A stretch of DNA of 64,000 bases, from assembly GCA_004297625.1 (NCBI GenBank), contig SCTY01000075.1, positions 118,566 to 182,565 on the forward strand, in the 5' to 3' direction. The translations under genes and the position numbers were made by a program. This DNA is from Betaproteobacteria bacterium (GTDB lineage Bacteria > Pseudomonadota > Gammaproteobacteria > Burkholderiales > SG8-39). Positions 62,820-64,000 of the stretch are shown here, piece by piece; the stretch's first letter is position 1, and each line of letters opens with the position of its first letter. The notes beneath the pieces are model-generated. The model saw only the letters and a program-made list of their open reading frames with translations. It was not told where the DNA came from and did not search any database.

Positions 62820-64000
62820 TTACTCGATGATCTTCGCCACGACGCCGGCGCCCACGGTCTTGCCGCCCTCGCGGATGGCAAAGCGCAAGCCCTGCTCCAT
62901 CGCGATCGGCGTAATGAGCGTCACCACCATCTTCACGTTGTCCCCGGGCATCACCATCTCGGTGCCCTTGGGCAGCTCCACCGCCCCCGTCACGTCGGTC
63001 GTGCGGAAGTAAAACTGCGGCCGGTAGTTGTTGAAGAACGGCGTGTGACGGCCCCCTTCTTCCTTGCTCAAGACATAGACTTCGCACTCGAACTTGGCAT
63101 GCGGGGTGATGCTGCCGGGCTTCGCCAGCACCTGGCCGCGCTCCACTTCCTCGCGTTTCGTCCCTCTCAGGAGAATGCCAACGTTGTCGCCCGCCTGGCC
63201 CTCGTCCAGCAGCTTCCGGAACATCTCCACGCCCGTGCACACCGTCTTCTGGGTCGGGCGAATGCCCACGATCTCGATCTCATCGCCCACCTTGATGACC
63301 CCGCGCTCCACCCGCCCCGTCACTACCGTGCCCCGGCCGGAGATGGAGAACACGTCCTCCACCGGCATCAGGAAGGGCTTGTCGATCTCGCGCTTGGGCG
63401 TCGGGATGTAGGCATCCAGCGCTTGGGCCAGCTTCATGATCGATTGGGTGCCCAGATCCGAGTCCTCGCCCTCCAGCGCTTTCAGGGCGCTCCCGATCAC
63501 GATCGGGGTCTTGTCCCCGGGAAAGTCGTACTTGGACAAGAGCTCCCTCACCTCCACCTCGACCAGCTCCAGCAGCTCCTTGTCGTCGACCATGTCGGCC
63601 TTGTTGAGGTACACCACGATGTAGGGCACCCCCACCTGGCGCGCGAGAAGAATGTGCTCGCGCGTCTGCGGCATCGGCCCATCGGCCGCGCTCACCACCA
63701 GAATCGCCCCGTCCATCTGCGCCGCCCCGGTGATCATGTTCTTGATGTAGTCGGCATGCCCCGGGCAGTCCACGTGCGCGTAGTGGCGCTTCTCGGTCTG
63801 GTACTCCACGTGCGCCGTGTTGATCGTGATGCCGCGCGCCTTCTCCTCCGGCGCCGCATCGATCTGGTCGTAGTTCTTCGCCTCACCCCCGTACTTCTTC
63901 GCAAGGATGTGCGTCATCGCCGCCGTCAGCGTCGTCTTGCCATGATCCACGTGACCAATCGTGCCCACGTTCACGTGCGGTTTGGTACGCTCGAATTTGC
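62820..64000 (-). CDS. tuf: Elongation factor Tu, 5' end cut by window
   Basis: 393 visible residues; the frame reads through the window end as KFERTKPHVNVGTIGHVDHG, so only the first three or four codons (MAKS-like) are missing. GTPase motifs: G1 GHVDHGKTT, G3 DCPGHADY, G4 NKAD in VYLNKADMVDD, and RGITINTAHVEYQT switch. Delivers aminoacyl-tRNA to the ribosome. Its position before rpsJ is the normal str-S10 junction. Confidence 0.98.
   Translation of the reverse strand, partial: KFERTKPHVNVGTIGHVDHGKTTLTAAMTHILAKKYGGEAKNYDQIDAAPEEKARGITINTAHVEYQTEKRHYAHVDCPGHADYIKNMITGAAQMDGAILVVSAADGPMPQTREHILLARQVGVPYIVVYLNKADMVDDKELLELVEVEVRELLSKYDFPGDKTPIVIGSALKALEGEDSDLGTQSIMKLAQALDAYIPTPKREIDKPFLMPVEDVFSISGRGTVVTGRVERGVIKVGDEIEIVGIRPTQKTVCTGVEMFRKLLDEGQAGDNVGILLRGTKREEVERGQVLAKPGSITPHAKFECEVYVLSKEEGGRHTPFFNNYRPQFYFRTTDVTGAVELPKGTEMVMPGDNVKMVVTLITPIAMEQGLRFAIREGGKTVGAGVVAKIIE

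Overview
The window is GC-rich, gene-dense chromosomal DNA from a Proteobacterium, most likely a Betaproteobacterium of the Burkholderiales type. The best evidence is the ribosomal block at 48484-64000: tuf, S10, spc and alpha genes run in one direction, with infA and rpmJ between secY and rpsM. Family-level resemblance of the catabolic genes (TRAP and Liv transporters, Rieske oxygenases, aminobenzoyl-CoA monooxygenase/reductase) fits this. No tRNA, rRNA, CRISPR array, insertion sequence or phage gene is visible. No stretch longer than about 130 bases lacks a gene.

Region 1 (1-9430) holds an ABC importer of the nitrate/sulfonate/taurine type (two permeases and a binding protein on +, the ATPase on -). 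It also holds a four-gene overlapping minus-strand operon (class II aldolase, flavin monooxygenase, VOC protein, ATPase) and a divergent plus-strand set (Rieske dioxygenase alpha and beta, an arylformamidase-like hydrolase, a 3-hydroxybenzoate 6-hydroxylase-like flavoprotein). Region 2 (9261-13417) has an FMN alpha-hydroxyacid dehydrogenase, a DapA-family aldolase/lyase, a four-domain rhodanese and a small exported protein. The last two are the tail of a six-gene overlapping operon running down from 18.2 kb: MarR regulator, aryl-CoA ligase, RidA, and the fused monooxygenase/old-yellow-enzyme reductase of the CoA-dependent 2-aminobenzoate (or salicylate) route.

Region 3 (18295-24580) has a YbaN-type membrane protein, a small exported protein, and a minus-strand operon of unknown purpose: an orphan benzoyl-CoA-reductase-type subunit, two MetE-core zinc enzymes, a shrunken OmpA-like lipoprotein and an IlvD/Edd dehydratase. 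Region 4 (24710-33521) has a VanA-like Rieske oxygenase and a seven-gene operon (acyl-CoA synthetase, complete Liv-type ABC importer, TetR regulator). The two transcription units share a similar inverted repeat next to their starts, so they look like one TetR regulon. Region 5 (33579-43936) has two TRAP binding proteins, a LysR regulator, one TRAP membrane pair, and tandem indolepyruvate:ferredoxin-oxidoreductase-type alpha subunits followed by one long beta subunit. This suggests uptake and oxidative decarboxylation of an aryl 2-oxoacid. Region 6 (43973-47740) is a coupled operon of gentisate dioxygenase, a second arylformamidase-like hydrolase, a transglutaminase-like protein and a glycerate 2-kinase.

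Region 7 (47750-64000, minus strand) is a SAM hydrolase fused by translation coupling to rplQ, then the alpha, spc and S10 gene blocks up to a tuf gene cut by the window end. Several ribosomal proteins here (S3, S19, L5, L15) carry long low-complexity tails. Assignments rest on motif recognition by eye; substrates of the catabolic enzymes and transporters are inference.
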